Shown here piece after piece: positions 12,716 through 24,520 of a stretch of DNA of 64,000 bases. The notes under the pieces were generated by a model. That model worked only from the letters and a program-made list of their open reading frames with translations. It did no database searches and was not told where the DNA came from. Position numbers and translations under genes: made by a program. How positions within the stretch are numbered: the first letter of the stretch is position 1; each line of letters opens with the position of its first letter. Source of the DNA: Pinus tabuliformis (Eukaryota > Streptophyta > Pinopsida > Pinales > Pinaceae); assembly GCA_031772625.1 (NCBI GenBank), contig CM062818.1:210545742-210609741 (forward strand), in the 5' to 3' direction.

Positions 12716-13574
12716 AAAAATAGACTTTGTGCCATAATTTGCCTGCAGGCCCACTTAGTGAAGGCGACTCATTTCCACTAAGCTCCATCATCTTATTACA
12801 TTCTCAACAAGAATTTCTTGTTGCACACTTTTCAACACTCCCTCTCAACAAGAAAGGCTTCCTCTCAAACTCGATCCTGTAACTCTGGAATGTTTTGCAT
12901 GCAACACATCTTCCCAGTCCACTTTTCTCCAACAAAACTTGGAACAAAAACACTCCCAACTGACCACTCTATTGGGCTAGGAACATACTCTGATGCTGAA
13001 GCTCTACCTGTTGCTGACAAGTACTCCCTCTCTGACATCTACGCTACTGCAACATCTCCATGCATCTCGCACCATTGCACACCTCTCTGTGCCACCTAGC
13101 ACTGTGCAAAACACTTGTGCCTCTTGCATTGCCACAACCTGCATGCTATGCGATGTCCTGGGATTCCATGCACTATCTCTTTCTCTGCCATTCCATCTGC
13201 ATCTGTCTCTACCCAGTCAATCAGTTCCTGCTACTCCACATCGAGGCTCCCGTAGCAAGGTCTCATCCAAGAGGTTGGGTACCTCAAGGATCCTGCCCCT
13301 CCTCCTTGGGACGATCAATCCACATCACCCCACCTCCTACCTGGAGGTATGGTTGCATGTGATCCCTTAGCCCACCTGGCTTGAAGTTTTCCCCTACTGG
13401 AGCTCTCTGCATGAGTAGATGTCTCTACTCGATCTCCTCTCAGCTTCCCTTGTTGTGGCTGCTCCACAACCTCCTGAAGCTGCTGCACCAATCGTGGCTC
13501 CTCCATAATCGTCTAAGACTTCTTCCGGCTCTGCATGTTAAGAGGTAATATACGCTCCCTCTCAACCACCAAGT
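12716..13574. other. Unassigned stretch next to the Copia 5' LTR
   Basis: C-rich on the plus strand, with short overlapping open frames of low-complexity composition. On the minus strand one piece (GKLRGDRVETSTHAESSSRG, 13,315-13,506) is polar, but I see no domain. CTCCCTCTCAACA near 12,838 resembles a Copia purine tract read on the minus strand. Confidence 0.3.
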
Positions 13575-15116
13575 TGTTGGCATTATGATTCTGGTTTGGC
13601 TCTATGGTACAGGTGTTGTACTTGATGGCAACTCACTCAAGTGGCAAAATTCTGTTCAGGCTCTCAAAATGATGGAAAATAAGAGGTTCACAGGTGCATC
13701 ATTCAAAAGGTGCGGACCCGCAGGTTCGCCATCCAGGAAGTGCGGACATACCCGCAGGTTATCCATTCATAAGGTGCGGTCCCTCAGTTCACTCACTGTA
13801 ATGCAGAGAAGCGCGCTCACGTGGGGTTTCTTATGTTTGGCCCTTGGTATTTAGCCCGTCGTTCATGATCCTATGGTTTTGGCCTGTGGTTTAGGATCTA
13901 AATTATTTGAACCCCTGTTTGGATCCCTTGTATTAGTTTTCGATGGTTTTGTCCCATGGTTTGAATAAGGGCTTGCCTATAAAAAAGAAAATAAATCACT
14001 TGGTTAGACATTTGTGAAATTTGAATATCTTAAAATCTGAAAGTTTGGGTGATTGGATTTAAAAGATAGATCTAAATAAAGGAGAAATTTTAAGGCGAAT
14101 CTATTGATAAGTCGTGATCTCTCAGGCGCATGATCAGATCTGTGGATCTGACTGACTGTGGCACATTGGAGGACTGTTAATTTGGCCCTAATCAGAGGTT
14201 TGCAGGCAATCCATGGCGTGAGTGCGGGGGTACGCAGCGCAGGAGAAGGTGCAGTGCCAGGGTACGCAGCGCAACAGAAGGCGCAGTGCAAGGTACGCAG
14301 TGCAGGAGAAGGCGCAGTGTGGAGGTACGCAGGGAAATAGAAGAACAAGTCGCGGAGGTACGCTGTCAGGCGGGCAGTGAAGGTGCGGATCTGAGCAGGG
14401 ATACGTAGGGCAGTAGAACGAGTGGTGCGGAGATACGCAGAGCAGTAGACCGACCAAGTGCGGATCTGCGCAGTTTAGACACAGAAGAGTTGCGGGTATT
14501 CGCAGGCCACTACTGGTGAAGTTGCGGACCTAAACATTTCTTGGTTGTCTTTTATCTATTGCTGCGGAGTTTTGGGTTTAGATTTCTAGTATTACTTTTC
14601 TATTTACAGCATTCTGAGAAGTTGGGTGATTCATTGGTTGATTGTATAAGGATATTGGGTGATTTGCATGTACTTGATGATTATTTGATCTTCTTGGATC
14701 CAGTATGAAAATTAATGAAACATGGTCCCTAAAGAAGTAAAAGAGAAAAGGGGGTTGTAGCTCCCTTCCAGGAGAGACTGGAAAACGAGAGAGAGTTGTA
14801 GCTCTCTACAGGTTGTAGCCTGCGTACTGGTAAAAGACTGCACCAGTACAAAATCCTTGTAAAAGAAGTTTCTAATTGAAAGAAGATAGAGACATATTGT
14901 AGCAGGTGGTTTTCACCCAGATTGGGTTTCCACCTTATATCTGGTGTTCTTTGATGTGCTCATCTATTTTTCTTGTTCTTGTTCATTATTATATGGCACT
15001 GACATACAAATTAATGATCAATATCTGAAGAATAAATTAAAGTATAAATCTGGAAGGCATATTGAAAAGAATTTGATAATACTGATTCACCCCCCCTCTC
15101 GGTATTATTTCCAACA
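13575..15116 (+). repeat. 5' LTR of the plus-strand Copia element
   Basis: Starts TGTTGGCATTATG and ends TTTCCAACA two bases before the PBS, giving TG...CA ends with a 6-bp inverted match. At 1,542 bp it is long, as in Sireviruses. It contains a GC-rich minisatellite (14,229-14,460). Confidence 0.7.
14229..14460 (+). repeat. GC-rich minisatellite inside the Copia LTR
   Basis: About seven degenerate units of roughly 31 bp, each starting GTACGCAG and carrying a GAAGGCGCAGTG-type core. A related pair of units built on AGGTGCGGAC lies upstream at 13,706-13,790. The base composition is sharply unlike the surrounding A/T-rich DNA. Confidence 0.8.
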
Positions 15117-15118
15117 AT

Positions 15119-15130
15119 TGGTATCAGAGC
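15119..15130 (+). promoter_or_regulatory. Primer-binding site (initiator Met-tRNA)
   Basis: TGGTATCAGAGC, the exact complement of the usual 3' end of plant initiator tRNA-Met, begins two bases after the LTR end. Confidence 0.9.
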
Positions 15131-15176
15131 AGGTTCTTCAGAAGAAGCTTGATCGCTTGAAGAAAGATCATTCATC

Positions 15177-16628
15177 ATGAGCAACAACGAGAGGGAAGCA
15201 TCAATCAAGCCACCGATTTTTGATGGTACAAACTTCATTTATTGGAAGGTAAGAGTTACTGCCTATCTTCAATCTCTTGGTACAGAATTCTGGGATATCA
15301 TAGATACAGGGTATACTTTTCCATCAGCAACTCCTACAGATCCGGTTAAGAAGAAGAAATATGAAACAAATGCAAAGGTGGTTAATACTCTATTAGGATG
15401 CCTATCTCAATCATAATTTGTTAAGGTAATGCAGTTTAAATCCGCAAAAGAGATATGGGACAAGATTGTTCTGAGCTATGAAGGAGATGATCAGGTAAAA
15501 CAAGAAAAACTTCAAACCCTCATAATTCAGTATGAAAATATCAGGATGTATAATGATGAAAGTGTGGCTAACTATTTTCTTCGTGTAGATGAGATTGTTA
15601 ATTGTATGAAAATTTTGGGTGAAGAAATAAAAGAGGCTGTTGTGGTTGAAAAAGTTCTAAGATCTTTGTCCCCTAGGTTTGAATCTAAGGTTTTTGCAAT
15701 AGAAGAAAAATAGAACCTACAAAGCCTTAAAATGTCACAGCTGCACAGAATTCTAACTACTTATGAAATGAGGAAAGGAGGTCCATCGGACAGGAGAGAA
15801 GCTGCCTTCAAGGCTTCAGGCAAAGGAGAGTACTATGAGTCAAGACACGTGTCAGAAGAAGAAGAAGAATCAAATTTTGTTAGAAATCTTCAACAGGGTA
15901 CTAGTCGTTTCCGAGGTAAGTTACCTTTCAAATGCTTTGCTTGTGGAAGATTCGATCACTATGCTGCCAAATGTCCTCACAAGGATAAGATTGACAAAGG
16001 GAAGGAACCTGTTAGATGGAACAAGAAACATAATGCAACTAAGAAAGGTTACTACACTCATGAAGATAGTGATGGCCTATCAAATAGTGACAAAGATGAA
16101 CGAGGTAATGATTATAAACCTTTAATGGCCTTTGAATATGATGATTACATGGACGCTATAGATGTAGATGGTTTTTATGAAGAGATTTCTTGACTCAAAA
16201 TATGTTTAGAAGAAAAAGATATGATCATTGATACTCTGCAATTCCAACTTGATGAAAAAGAAAAATCTCTTGAGAGGTTAGAATGTGAAATTGTTGGCCT
16301 TAGAAAAGAAATTGAGAAAACAAAGGCTCTTAATCTTAAATTTGTTAAAGGATCTGAAACTCTGGATGAGATTATCAATGTACAACGTTCTCCGGTAATC
16401 AAGACAGGTCTGGGTTATAATGGAGAAACATCTCAAGGATCCACCTCAAAGAGTTATCTTGATGCAGCAAGGAGGAATGAGCAAAAGCCCAATGGAGATC
16501 ACCGGGTAAGGCAGGGACGAATTACATCAAGAACAAACAAAGACTACCAGGTAAACCAGGGGCAATCCATCTTAAGGGTGAACAAAAGCTACAACCAGCC
16601 ACAGGTAAAAACTTCTCAATTTGCTTAA
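15177..16628 (+). pseudogene. gag: Copia Gag (stops at 15414, 15711, 16191 and 16626)
   Basis: The ATG at 15177 follows the PBS by about 50 bases. The N-terminal region (PPIFDGTNFIYWKVRVTAYL) is the typical Copia Gag fold, followed by KSAKEIWDKIVLSYEGDDQV. A complete CCHC zinc knuckle, CFACGRFDHYAAKC, lies near 15,930-15,975. A Lys/Glu-rich coiled-coil section follows (residues around 16,205-16,330). All pieces share one frame and are separated by in-frame TAA, TAG, TGA and TAA rather than frameshifts. The product would be the nucleocapsid-forming structural protein. It cannot be made intact from this copy. Confidence 0.85.
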
Positions 16629-16631
16629 AGA

Positions 16632-19600
16632 ATGGATGACAATAGAAATTACAATCATTTGGATGGTAGATTTGATAATCACAGAAGTTTCTTCAATGGC
16701 CAATGTTTCTCTTTCCATAACTTCGGTCACAAAGCAGCTCAATGTGTTGCATATAAGACAATCATGACTAGAGAAGCTCAAAAACAAAGAAGTATGACTG
16801 GGATTACGAAAAGGACCTATAACAACTTTTCTACCCTTGAAAATGAAATTGAATGTTCTATTTGTAATAACTTCGGTCATGAAGATTTTGAATGCAGGAG
16901 CAGGTTTCGACAGACAAAGGAACAAGCCTCAAGCACTAGAACATGGAGAATAAAGGAATCACAAATAGAAAGATGTGGGATAGCATTTTATGCTGAAGGA
17001 CAAGAAAATCTATGGTACATCAACAGCGGATGTTCGAAGCATATGACAAGTGATAAAGAAAAACTTGAATCATATACTGCTTTAGAAAAGGGAAAGAAAG
17101 TTTCTTTTGGAAATGATACCCCTACAGCCATAAAAGGAAAAGGCACTGCTCAGTTGAAAGAAAAGGTCAAAGCTAGAAATGTTTTGTATGTTGATGGCTT
17201 GAAGCATAATCTACTAAGTGTCAGTCAGATGTGCGATCAAGGAACAGAGGTAATATTTCGATCAAATGGATGTAGTGTTCGTGATCTTGATACAGGAAAA
17301 ACAGTGATCAAAGGCAGAAGAACTCCAAATAATCTATACATATTTGAAGAAGGACAACAACAATGCTATTTGAGCAAAGATGATGAACATTGGTTATGGC
17401 ACCGGAGGTTGGGGCATCTAAGCTTTTCACAAATAAGGAAAGCATGCAAATACCAGGCAGTTCGTGGTCTTCCAGATATCAAAATTCTAGACAACACCAT
17501 ATGCAAATCATGTCAGTTTGGTAAGCAAACCAGAACTAACTTCCCTGAGAAGGAAGGATCAGCCAGCAGGCCTCTTGAACTAGTCCATACAGATCTATGT
17601 GGTCCATTTAGGACAAGGTCACCTCGAGGAGAAGAATACTTTATATTATTCATTGTCGACTTCTCCAGGATGGTTTGGTTGGGACTTATGAAACACAAGG
17701 ACGAAGCATTCGAAAAATTCAAATCTTTCAAAGCCTTGGCTAAAAACGAATCAGATCACAAAATTAAGTGCCTCAGGTCCGACAGAGGTGGGGAGTTTAC
17801 CTCAAATGAATTTTTCGATTTCTGTGAAGAACATGGAATAAGAAGGGAATTCTCTATAGATAGGACTCCTCAGCAAAATGGAGTGGTGGAAAGGATGAAC
17901 AGAATGGTCCAACAAATGGCTCGTGCTATGCCTGATGAGTCTGGGACTCTCACAACCTTCTGGGGTGAAGCTGCTTTTGCTGTGGTTGTTATTCTCAACA
18001 AAACAAATGTCCGAGTGAACAGCACTCAAACTCCTCATGAGCTCTGGTATGGTGAGACTCCATTGGTAAAGCATTTCAAAATTTTTGGAAGCAAATGCTA
18101 TATTAAGAATAATGTTGAATAGCTTGGCAAACTTGAACCTAGAGCAGATGAAGGCATTCTCCTTGGTTATTCTCCCCACAGCAAAGCATATAAGTGTTAC
18201 AATAAAAGACTTGGAAGAATTGTTGACAGCATTGATGTAGTGGTTGATGAAAAAGGATACATTCCTAGGCAAGTAAATTATGAAAATATCGAAGAAGATG
18301 AAGACTACTCTCCAAATCAGATTAATGATGAAGAAGAACCTCAAGAGGCACCAGAGGAATAGATAAGGATAGAAGAGAAGACTCCTTCCGGGTACGTTCA
18401 TAAGAATCATCCAGAATCTCAGATTTTGGGGCAGAAAGAGGAAGGTGTACAAACAAGAAGAACAATTGCAGAAGCCTCAAGCTATTTGGCATTACTCTCC
18501 TCCACTGAACCACAAAATGTAAGAGAGGCATGAAAAGATGAATGCTGGGTCAAGGCAATGGATGAAGAACTTGAGAAGATCGAAAAGAACAACACTTGGG
18601 AGTTGGTTCCTAGACCAAAAGATAAGAATGTCATAGGGACAAAGTGGATCTTCAAAAATAAGTTGAATGAAAATGGGGAAGTAATTAGAAACACGGCCAG
18701 ACTTGTCTATAAAGGTTATGCTCAACAAGAAGGAATAGACTTTGAAGAAACTTTTGCTCCTGTTGCTAGACTTGAGGCCATCCGAATGTTCCTTGCTCTC
18801 TCAAGCTTTCAGAAGTTCAAAGTATTTCAAATGGACGTAAAATCAGCCTTTCTGAATGGAGACTTAGAAGAAGAAGTGTACATTGAGCAACCAGATGGGT
18901 TCATCCTTGGGAATGATCCAAATCGTGTATGTAGACTAAAAAAGGCTCTCTATGGTCTTAAACAGGCTCCAAGGGCTTGGTATTACCGCTTGGACAAATA
19001 TCTTCATCAACAAGGTTTTTCAAAGGGATCAGCAGATAGCAATCTTTATATAAAAATTGAAAATGACAAATTACTAATATTTGTTGTGTATGTAGATGAT
19101 ATTATCTTTGGAGGCAATGAAGAAGCTATGAGTCAAAGCTTTGCCTTGGTGATGCAGAAAGAATTTGAAATGTCTCTGCTTGGAGAACTGACATATTTTC
19201 TTGGATTGCAAATCCAACAAAATGAAGGTGGGATCTTCTTGTCTCAAACCAAGTATCTCAAGCAGATTTTGAAAAAATATGGCATGGAAGATGCAAAACC
19301 AGTATGTACCCCCATGGTCACAAGATGTAGCCTCAGTGCAAATGATGAATCAGCAGCACTGCATCAACCAACCTACAGATCCATGATTGGAAGTCTTCTT
19401 TATTTGACAAGTACTCAACCAGACATAATGCATGTAATGGGAATAGTTGGAATATTTCAGGCAAATCCAAAGGAAACTCATCTTCAGGCAGTGAAGAGAA
19501 TTTTCAAGTACCTTCAAGGAACTCAAAACTATGGTTTATGGTATCCTAGAGATACAGATCTCACACTTCATGCTTATACAGATGCAGATTGGGCCAGAAG

Positions 19601-20045
19601 CGCGGATGACAGGAAGAGCACAAGTGGTGGTGCATTCTTTATGGGTTCCAGATTAGTATCTTGGTTCAGCAAGAAACAGAGTTCGATTGCTTTATCTACA
19701 GCTGAAGCGGAATATGTGGCTACTGCATCTTGCTGCACTCAACTCCTTTGGATGATGTAGACCTTGCAGAATTTTCAGATCACTTGTACTCCACCTATCT
19801 CCATCTTATGTGATAATACAAGTGCAATCAGCATTTCAAAGAACCCAGTCATGCATTCAAAGACCAAGCACATACCGATCAAGTATCACTTTTTGAGGGA
19901 ACAAGTGCTTGAATAAAAGGTCAAGTTGGAGTATGTTCCTTCGAAGGAACAAGTTGCTAATATACTCACCAAACCATTTCCCAGGGAGACCTTTGAATAC
20001 CTCAGGCAAAAGTTGGGGGTTGTTGATGCATCATCCTGTTGTTGA
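16632..20045 (+). pseudogene. pol: Copia Pol: protease, integrase, reverse transcriptase, RNase H
   Basis: Same frame as gag. Two more knuckles open it: CFSFHNFGHKAAQC, which has lost its second Cys, and an intact CSICNNFGHEDFEC. The protease active site reads WYINSGCS: the catalytic Asp of DSG is Asn (AAC at 17022-17024). Integrase has HRRLGH and CKSC for zinc, and D (17592), D (17781) and E (17889) with the D-35-E spacing. The reverse transcriptase has the YVDD box at 19089-19100. RNase H shows TDADW and STAEAEY. The end is the TGA at 20043-20045. Internal stops lie at 18120 (TAG), 18360 (TAG), 18531 (TGA), 19758 (TAG) and 19914 (TAA). The lack of any frameshift over 1,620 codons is notable for a copy with nine stops. 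Confidence 0.9.
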
Positions 20046-20148
20046 ATCTCATCTGTTTCATAGATTGTTGGTTATACGCAAGTTTCATATGGGGTGTACA
20101 CGTACATTTTCTGGGTTGCGGATTGGTCGAAGATCGAATGGCATAGGT

Positions 20149-20402
20149 TCAGGGGGAGCATATAATGCATTGTTGGCATTATGGTAGAAGATATTGGAGG
20201 AAGTATAGAAGAAGATCATGGATGCTGATCTGAATAGTGCTACAATATGTCTCTATCTCTTTCATGGTCAATTATGGTGTTTGGTGGATTATGGTTCTTC
20301 TTGAAGAAATTTCTTTCCTTTTGCAGATCTGGTTTATAGTCAGCGGGAGCATGTTCTCAGGGGGAGAATAACCCTTTGCCCTTGATGTCAAAGGGGGAGA
20401 AT
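20149..20402 (+). promoter_or_regulatory. Cluster of polypurine tracts and possible 3' LTR start
   Basis: CAGGGGGAGC at about 20,150, CAGGGGGAGAA at 20,359 and AAAGGGGGAGAA at about 20,390. Multiple purine tracts upstream of the 3' LTR are a described hallmark of Sireviruses. The 13-mer TGTTGGCATTATG at 20,171 repeats the start of the 5' LTR exactly, which makes it the best candidate for the 3' LTR start, although the following bases do not match. Confidence 0.55.
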
Positions 20403-20403
20403 G

Positions 20404-21015
20404 ACGTTGAGGATCTTGAGGTTGCCATCAAGTCTATGTAAAACTTAATAATATTAACATACAACACATCCTAAAATGCTAAAAAACAAGGTCATGAAAT
20501 GATATGTCCAAACTCTAACATGAACAAACCAACGCCGAAAAAAATGAACTCCATAATAACTTGGTAATGGATAATAGAATGAAGATTAGAATGACTAGAT
20601 ATTACTAGATCTGCCAGGAGAGAGAATAAATAGATAAAATTTAAAATTTAAAAATAAATAAAATGAAATTATTAAGACATTTAATTGAAAAAAATCAAAA
20701 TAAAAAATCTAAATCTATTTCATGAATTATTTAAATGTAATATCACATTATTATTTATTATGTGAATATTATATCTGGGTCTTTTTTCAAGCATACCTCT
20801 AGATCAATTTTACCCAAAATCGAATTTATTGGAATTACAAGTTTAAGATAGTACAATCTAGGCACCCTAGTATTTTTGAAATGTTGAATTACAGTCTCAC
20901 TAAAAATTAGTTTAATTATTGATAAAAAACCAAAACATAAAATGTTAATACCCATACATATTTTAACATCAATATATATATATAGATGTCAATACATTAA
21001 TTTAACTAATAGAAG

Positions 21016-21065
<50 letters not shown>

Positions 21066-21479
21066 GGAGTTAACAAAATATTTATATATTAATTAAAATA
21101 ATATATGGAACAATTTGATTGAATATATGTTAATATAATGAATTATAAATATTTTTTATTTAATTTCAATTATAAATGGTAAATAATATATGAGAGTTCA
21201 TATGTTTTTTAAGATAAGATTGTGTTTGAACTTTTTAATATAACTTTTATACTATATTTTTGTTTCAAAATTTACCTTTTATTTCAAAATTTTGCTAATG
21301 AATTAATCCAGTTATGAGCAATCTAAGAACGTAAACCATGCTTAAAATATATTTTTGTTAGCCTACTATCATTTACACTACAGAAGAATACAAAATAATG
21401 AAAAGAATAGCTAATATTGAACCTCGTATTTTGATAGTACAATGGTGTCCTTTCAAACTCCACATATGAAATTAAATGA
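20404..21479. other. Very A/T-rich flank
   Basis: No gene seen. It includes a (TA)n microsatellite and, at 21,431-21,470, a diverged copy of the repeat found in tandem at 25.6-25.9 kb on the far side of the LINE. Confidence 0.5.
21019..21059. repeat. (TA)n microsatellite
   Basis: About twenty uninterrupted TA units. Confidence 0.95.
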
Positions 21480-21514
21480 AATGATATTTTAAGGTCCATG
21501 AGACTAAAAATAGT

Positions 21515-22399
21515 CTATGAGACCATGAGTTCCATGTTTTTCGCTCTTTGCAATTCAGTCCTTTTTCGATTCAAATTGATGATGAGCTGACCCAGCCTTC
21601 CAACAATCCCCTTGCTAAAAAGACAATGCCAAGAAATTGATGCTAACATGTTCTCATAACTTTCTCTGATGTCTTGGAATGCATCACATTCCAAATGAAA
21701 TGTTTTTCTGATTCCATAGCCCCAGACATGCAAAATGTACACACTCGTTCTTTGCAAGCTTCATTAGGTCTTTTCCACCATCCTGTTTCACATCGAAGTT
21801 GATGTGAGTTGGTCCTTAATTGAGCAATAAGAACCTTTTCCCTCCACGAAATGCTAGCTCCATTGAACTCTTTTTGTTGTAAATCACACGTAGGGTTGAA
21901 TTCCTCAATGTAATATTTATTCTCTCTGCCCAACTCTTTTCCTCATACCTTTTTACAAAACTTCTCCATAACAAAATCCTTTAACTCCTTGCTATTTTTG
22001 GAATAGGCATTGAGGTAGATATTCCATTTTCGCAACCATATGTAGTTTTGTTTCATCCATGTTTTCTTTATTTCACTCATGCCTTCATTGAAGATAACAT
22101 TAGGCCATCTACCAACTCTCAATTGCTCAATTCTTTTTAGGTATCTTATGAGCTGCACCATAGAAATTTCTTCAATGGAAGTTGCTTCTGTTTCACTCAA
22201 CATTATCTTATAAGATATCGAACTTTTTATTTTGAAATTGCTCATGATCAAGCATTTTTGGATTTTCTCAATTTGTTTCCATTTTGAGATGGGAGTGCTT
22301 CTAGCCCACAATTCACACCCATATAGCATCACTCAACAAACTAGGAGTCCCAAAAGCACTTTAATCATTTTCTAATCCCATAACTTTGCCTCTCTACAT
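21515..22399 (-). pseudogene. LINE C-terminal domain with Cys/His motif
   Basis: MLYGCELWARSTPISKWKQI is the segment after the RT thumb, then helical basic sequence, then VLIAQLRTNSHQLRCETGWW and CTFCMSGAMESEKHF, a C-x2-C-x8-H-like zinc motif typical of LINE C-termini. It ends QRAKNMELMVS. Frame shifts occur near 21,940 and 21,740. Confidence 0.8.
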
Positions 22400-23390
22400 A
22401 TGTTTTGAAGAGCATATAATGGTTTCGACCTTCCTCAAAATTCTCTTCTTTCTACAGTCCTCCCAATTGAGTTTGTTGTTGAAATCAATCCCAAGGTACT
22501 TGTACTCGTTTACTTCTTCAAGAATGTTGTCTTCAAAGAAGAAATTATGTTGGCTTTGCTTCCTTTTATTAGAAAATAATCATTATTTTGGTCTTGCTAG
22601 TATTGACTTGCATCCTCACTGGTCTACAAAAATGCTCAAGAGCATATAAGTTCATTTGCAATCCATGGGCCGATTTAGAAATCAATACAATATCATCAGC
22701 ATATAAAAGAAGTTTTATCACAAACTCCCCCAACCGAACACCATCTCCACCTTGCAGATTTAGCCACTCTTCTAATTTATCAATATATAGACTAAAAAGA
22801 GTGGGGGATAGAGGGCAACCTTGCATGACTCCAATGTCACTTCTGAAGTTTTCTGAAATACCTGCTAAGGTTCTAATTTCGACTTTCACTTCTTCATAAA
22901 GTCTATGGACAACAGCGCTATAATGCACAGCAATTTCAAGTTCTTCCATTCTATGCCACAACTTGTCCCTAGGGACTGTGTCAAAATACTTCTTCTTTGT
23001 CCTCCAAAACCTTTTCAACAATGTGTCTCAACATGATGCCATGATCCAGTGTAGAATGTTTCAGCCTAAAACCCGCTTGTCCTCTTGCCCTCTTTTCTTT
23101 TACTTCTGCCTGCTTGCTAATTTTGTCTTCTACCATGCTTTCGAAAAGCTTTGCAAACAAAGGATTGATCATAATTGCTCTATAGTTGGATGCATTATTG
23201 ATGTATCCACTTTTGAAAAGGGGTATTGCTAGGCTAGTTGTCCAGCCTCTTGGGAATCCTTGCTAAATAATGTTGTTAAATATTTTCATGATGTGCAGTG
23301 CAAGAGCATTCACTCCCTATTTTAAATACTTTGCTTGAATTTCAACCAAGTCCTTTGCCTTTCCTGCTTTCAACTTCTTAATTGCATTCT
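22400..23390 (-). pseudogene. LINE reverse transcriptase
   Basis: INPLFAKLFESMVEDKISK and RARGQAGFRLKHSTLDHG are the fingers motifs, followed after a frameshift by YFDTVPRDKLWHRMEEL, GVMQGCPLSPTLFSLYIDKL and the catalytic LLLYADDIVLISKSA (near 22,700). The YADD aspartates are intact. At least one frameshift (about 22,990) and several stops inactivate it. Confidence 0.9.
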
Positions 23391-24231
23391 CTACCTCCTG
23401 TAATGTGAAGAGCTTTGAATTTGTGTTGATCCTAGGGGGGACTCTGTCTCAGATTCTTTCTCATAGAGTTGCCTTGCATATTCAAACCATTGATTGGTTG
23501 TAATATTATTTTCAATTTGCTTCTTTCTTGGTTGTAGTTCATGCCAGAAAAGCTTTGGATTATTCTTGCTTAAATATATTAACTCTTCTCTCCTTGTTTG
23601 CATGAACTCATATTTTTTCCTATTTAGTATTTTCTTATATAACTTTACATTCATATTCTCTTTTCCTACCTTTTTCAAGGTTCTCCTTGCCATTTTGCAT
23701 TCCTCATCAAACCACGCATTTACAGGAAAACAATTTGATTCTGATTTCCTATTTTTTGCTCTTTTGCACTTCTCAAATGCACTTTGAATTATATTTGTTA
23801 ACTCATGGTTGTTGAAGCATTTGAAACCAGTTTTCTCCTTCTGAATTAATCTCTCTAATATTTTCTTGAAGATAGTGCCATTTTCTTGTGTTAGGAGATT
23901 TTTTCCCCTTGATAATGATTGTCGAGAGCATTGGGTTTTCCTCCTATGCTGCCTTTCTTCTAACCATGATAACCTTATAAAAATTGGGTTATGATCTGAT
24001 TTTAAGTCCCAAATATGCTCTCCAATACTGACTTCATCTATCTTTTCTATTAAGCTTTGTGAACACATCACATAGTCAACGACACTTGCCCCATTGCATG
24101 TGTTGCAAGTGAAGTTCCCAAACCTTTTCCATCTATCTAAACCATTGCAAATAATTAAGTTGAAAGCCCCACACAGTGTAAGCAACTCATCTCCAAAATG
24201 ATTTCTAACTTTGTCATTTTTTGAATCATGG
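23391..24231 (-). pseudogene. LINE endonuclease C-terminus and linker to RT
   Basis: The frame reads KNDKVRNHFGDELLTLCGAF and VVDYVMCSQSL, then LKSDHNPIFIRL, whose SDH is the conserved catalytic His motif of APE-type endonucleases (about 23,990-24,005). A basic linker with RRTLKKVGKENMNVKLYKK follows. About 280 codons are open before the stop at 23,391. Confidence 0.85.
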
Positions 24232-24239
24232 AAAATTTT

Positions 24240-24512
24240 AGGGGCTAATATTCGCAGGTGGGCTAATTTTCGATGACTTTTCCAAAAAAATGATTCGCCA
24301 ATTTCCATTTTTTATAAAAATGATTCACCCAAATTTTGTAATGTAAAATTATTTTACCTTAAAAATTGCCAGCATTATATAGAGAGTATATATAAAATCA
24401 TTATAAATTTGAATAATTTTATAAATACATCAATTAAGATTTTATAGTTTTCATATTAGGGACTAGTGAGATTCGCCAATGTTTTTAAACTTCAAGATAA
24501 TTTTCCATCCTT
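24240..24512. mobile_element. Candidate MITE inserted in the LINE endonuclease
   Basis: A 273-bp A/T-rich segment with no coding match separates two parts of the endonuclease. It is bordered on both sides by AAAATTTT (24232-24239 and 24513-24520), which fits an 8-bp TSD of the hAT type. Its ends (AGGGGCTAATATT and the complement of its right end, AAGGATGGAAAAT) are only weakly inverted. AAAATTTT is its own complement, so chance is possible. Confidence 0.45.
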
Positions 24513-24520
24513 AAAATTTT

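Larger units (their letters stand above)
13575..20403 (+). mobile_element. Copia LTR retrotransposon, Sirevirus-like, decayed
   Basis: Order on the plus strand: 5' LTR (13,575-15,116, TGTTGG...CCAACA), Met-tRNA PBS, gag with CCHC knuckles, protease, integrase, reverse transcriptase, RNase H, then several AGGGGGAG tracts. The order PR-IN-RT-RH defines Copia. The multiple purine tracts, extra zinc knuckles and TGTTGG termini are known Sirevirus traits. The 3' LTR is unclear: the first 13 bases of the 5' LTR recur exactly at 20,171, after a purine tract, but the sequences then differ. The element is probably truncated or rearranged at its 3' end. Confidence 0.85.

Noticed and set aside
13060..13370. 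Overlapping Pro/Ser/Leu-rich ORFs as a secreted protein
   Set aside because: Two overlapping frames are open because of C-rich composition. No start context, signal-peptide logic or conserved motif is evident.
15119..15130. tRNA-Met-like sequence as a tRNA gene
   Set aside because: It is only the 12-base PBS complement next to an LTR. No cloverleaf follows. The same applies to 37,539-37,550 and 49,903-49,914.
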